The position numbers and the translations under genes were made by a program. A stretch of DNA of 64,000 nucleotides, from the NCBI GenBank assembly GCA_013076295.1, contig RQOL01000906.1:6668757-6732756 (forward strand). The letters run 5' to 3'. The first letter of the stretch is position 1; the number at the start of each line of letters is the position of its first letter. Below are positions 63,873 through 64,000 of the stretch, one piece after another. The notes under the pieces were generated by a model. That model saw only the letters and a list, made by a program, of their open reading frames with translations, did no database searches and was not told the DNA's origin. The DNA comes from Sanderia malayensis. Its lineage: Eukaryota; Cnidaria; Scyphozoa; Semaeostomeae; Pelagiidae.

Positions 63873-64000
63873 ACATCTCAGTAATGATGAATTCACACTT
63901 TTAACGACTTCCCACTTCTTCTTGACTTCCCACCTTTTCTTGACTTCCCGCAATTTCTTGACTTCCCATTTTTGATGACTTCCCACTTTTTCTTGACTTT
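63873..64000. repeat. Start of the next E-type unit, cut by the window end
   Basis: Marker e at 63873 (GTAATGATGAATTC) is followed by the usual TTTTAACGAC, CTTCTTCTTGAC and CAATTTCTTGAC units until the window ends. The tandem series of 2.9-kb units therefore continues beyond the window. Confidence 0.85.

Larger units (their letters stand above)
1..64000. repeat. 17/18-bp tandem satellite array filling the whole window
   Basis: Two related units make up essentially all of the sequence: a 17-mer near CTTTTGATGACTTCCCA and an 18-mer near CTTTTTCTTGACTTCCCA. The half GACTTCCCA is the conserved part. The pyrimidine-rich half (CTTTT, CTATT, CTCTG, CAATT, CGTTT and others) and the centre (GATGAC, CTTGAC, GACGAC, GGTGAC) vary. 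The + strand is strongly C+T rich. Diverged units recur in fixed order, which defines higher-order repeats of 312 bp, about 2.9 kb, about 3.4 kb and about 5 kb. No unique flank is reached at either end, so the array is longer than 64 kb. I see no coding gene, structured RNA or mobile element inside it. Function is unknown; a heterochromatic location is an inference from the structure. Confidence 0.97.

Noticed and set aside
1..64000. CRISPR array (short repeats at regular spacing)
   Set aside because: There are no distinct repeats and spacers: the whole 17/18-bp unit is repeated, intervals contain the same family, and there are no cas-like genes.
1..64000. Telomeric or subtelomeric repeat
   Set aside because: No TTAGGG-type, TTTAGGG-type or TTAGG-type tandem motif was seen on either strand; the 17/18-mer is not a known telomere unit.
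1..64000. Transposable element or insertion sequence embedded in the array
   Set aside because: No terminal inverted repeats, long terminal repeats, poly-A tails with target-site duplications or transposase/reverse transcriptase motifs were seen; all marker units are diverged satellite units themselves.
1..64000. Transcription-factor site clusters: TTGACT (plant WRKY W-box core), GGAAGT (ETS core) and TGGGAA (Ikaros-like) on one strand or the other of each unit
   Set aside because: The matches are 6-base cores that any repeat of this composition would carry thousands of times, and the host clade is unknown. Without binding data this is not a supported regulatory feature.

Overview
This window is one continuous array of a tandemly repeated short satellite (minisatellite). 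I find no gene, RNA gene, transposon, CRISPR array or unique-sequence island in it. The basic units, read on the + strand, are a 17-mer close to CTTTTGATGACTTCCCA and an 18-mer close to CTTTTTCTTGACTTCCCA. They often alternate, giving a dimer of about 35 bp, and many diverged versions are arranged in a reproducible order (higher-order repeats, HORs). A run of exactly 100 N at 19966-20065 is a scaffold gap. Megasatellite structure plus a gap of fixed size suggests heterochromatin in a draft eukaryotic assembly. The sequence alone does not name the clade.

I segmented the array by hand. The guide was a diverged unit containing ACATCTCA followed by a GAATTC variant; I located about 76 copies and sorted them into seven subtypes, called a to g here. 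Three other landmark units were also used: K (core TGTCCTGCTAA, 14 copies), X (core TCTAGATTTGCC, 13 copies) and L (core CATAACCTCC, 16 copies). Two kinds of domain alternate. E domains (about 1384-4935, 20066-25650, 53450-64000) carry markers e, f and d and are built from a HOR of about 2.9 kb that contains an 18-unit, 312-bp sub-repeat. B domains (1-1383, about 4936-19965, 25651-53449) carry markers a, b and g and all K, X and L landmarks. They contain tandem blocks of about 3.4 kb and about 5 kb.

At the largest scale, about 1.69-19.7 kb (E then B) recurs as about 22.85-39.7 kb with the same landmark order. The offset slides from about 21.2 kb to 20.0 kb because HOR subunits were gained and lost. 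The B domain is then extended by further tandem copies of the 5-kb block, and the window ends in at least three successive 2.9-kb E units.

The minus strand is purine-rich, and neither canonical unit contains a stop codon in any minus-strand frame. This yields many long but meaningless Lys/Ser/Gly-rich open frames, which I do not annotate as genes. Several patches are dense in one-base indels at homopolymers while neighbouring copies are clean. This looks like uneven consensus polishing, so fine-scale divergence and some junctions should be treated cautiously.
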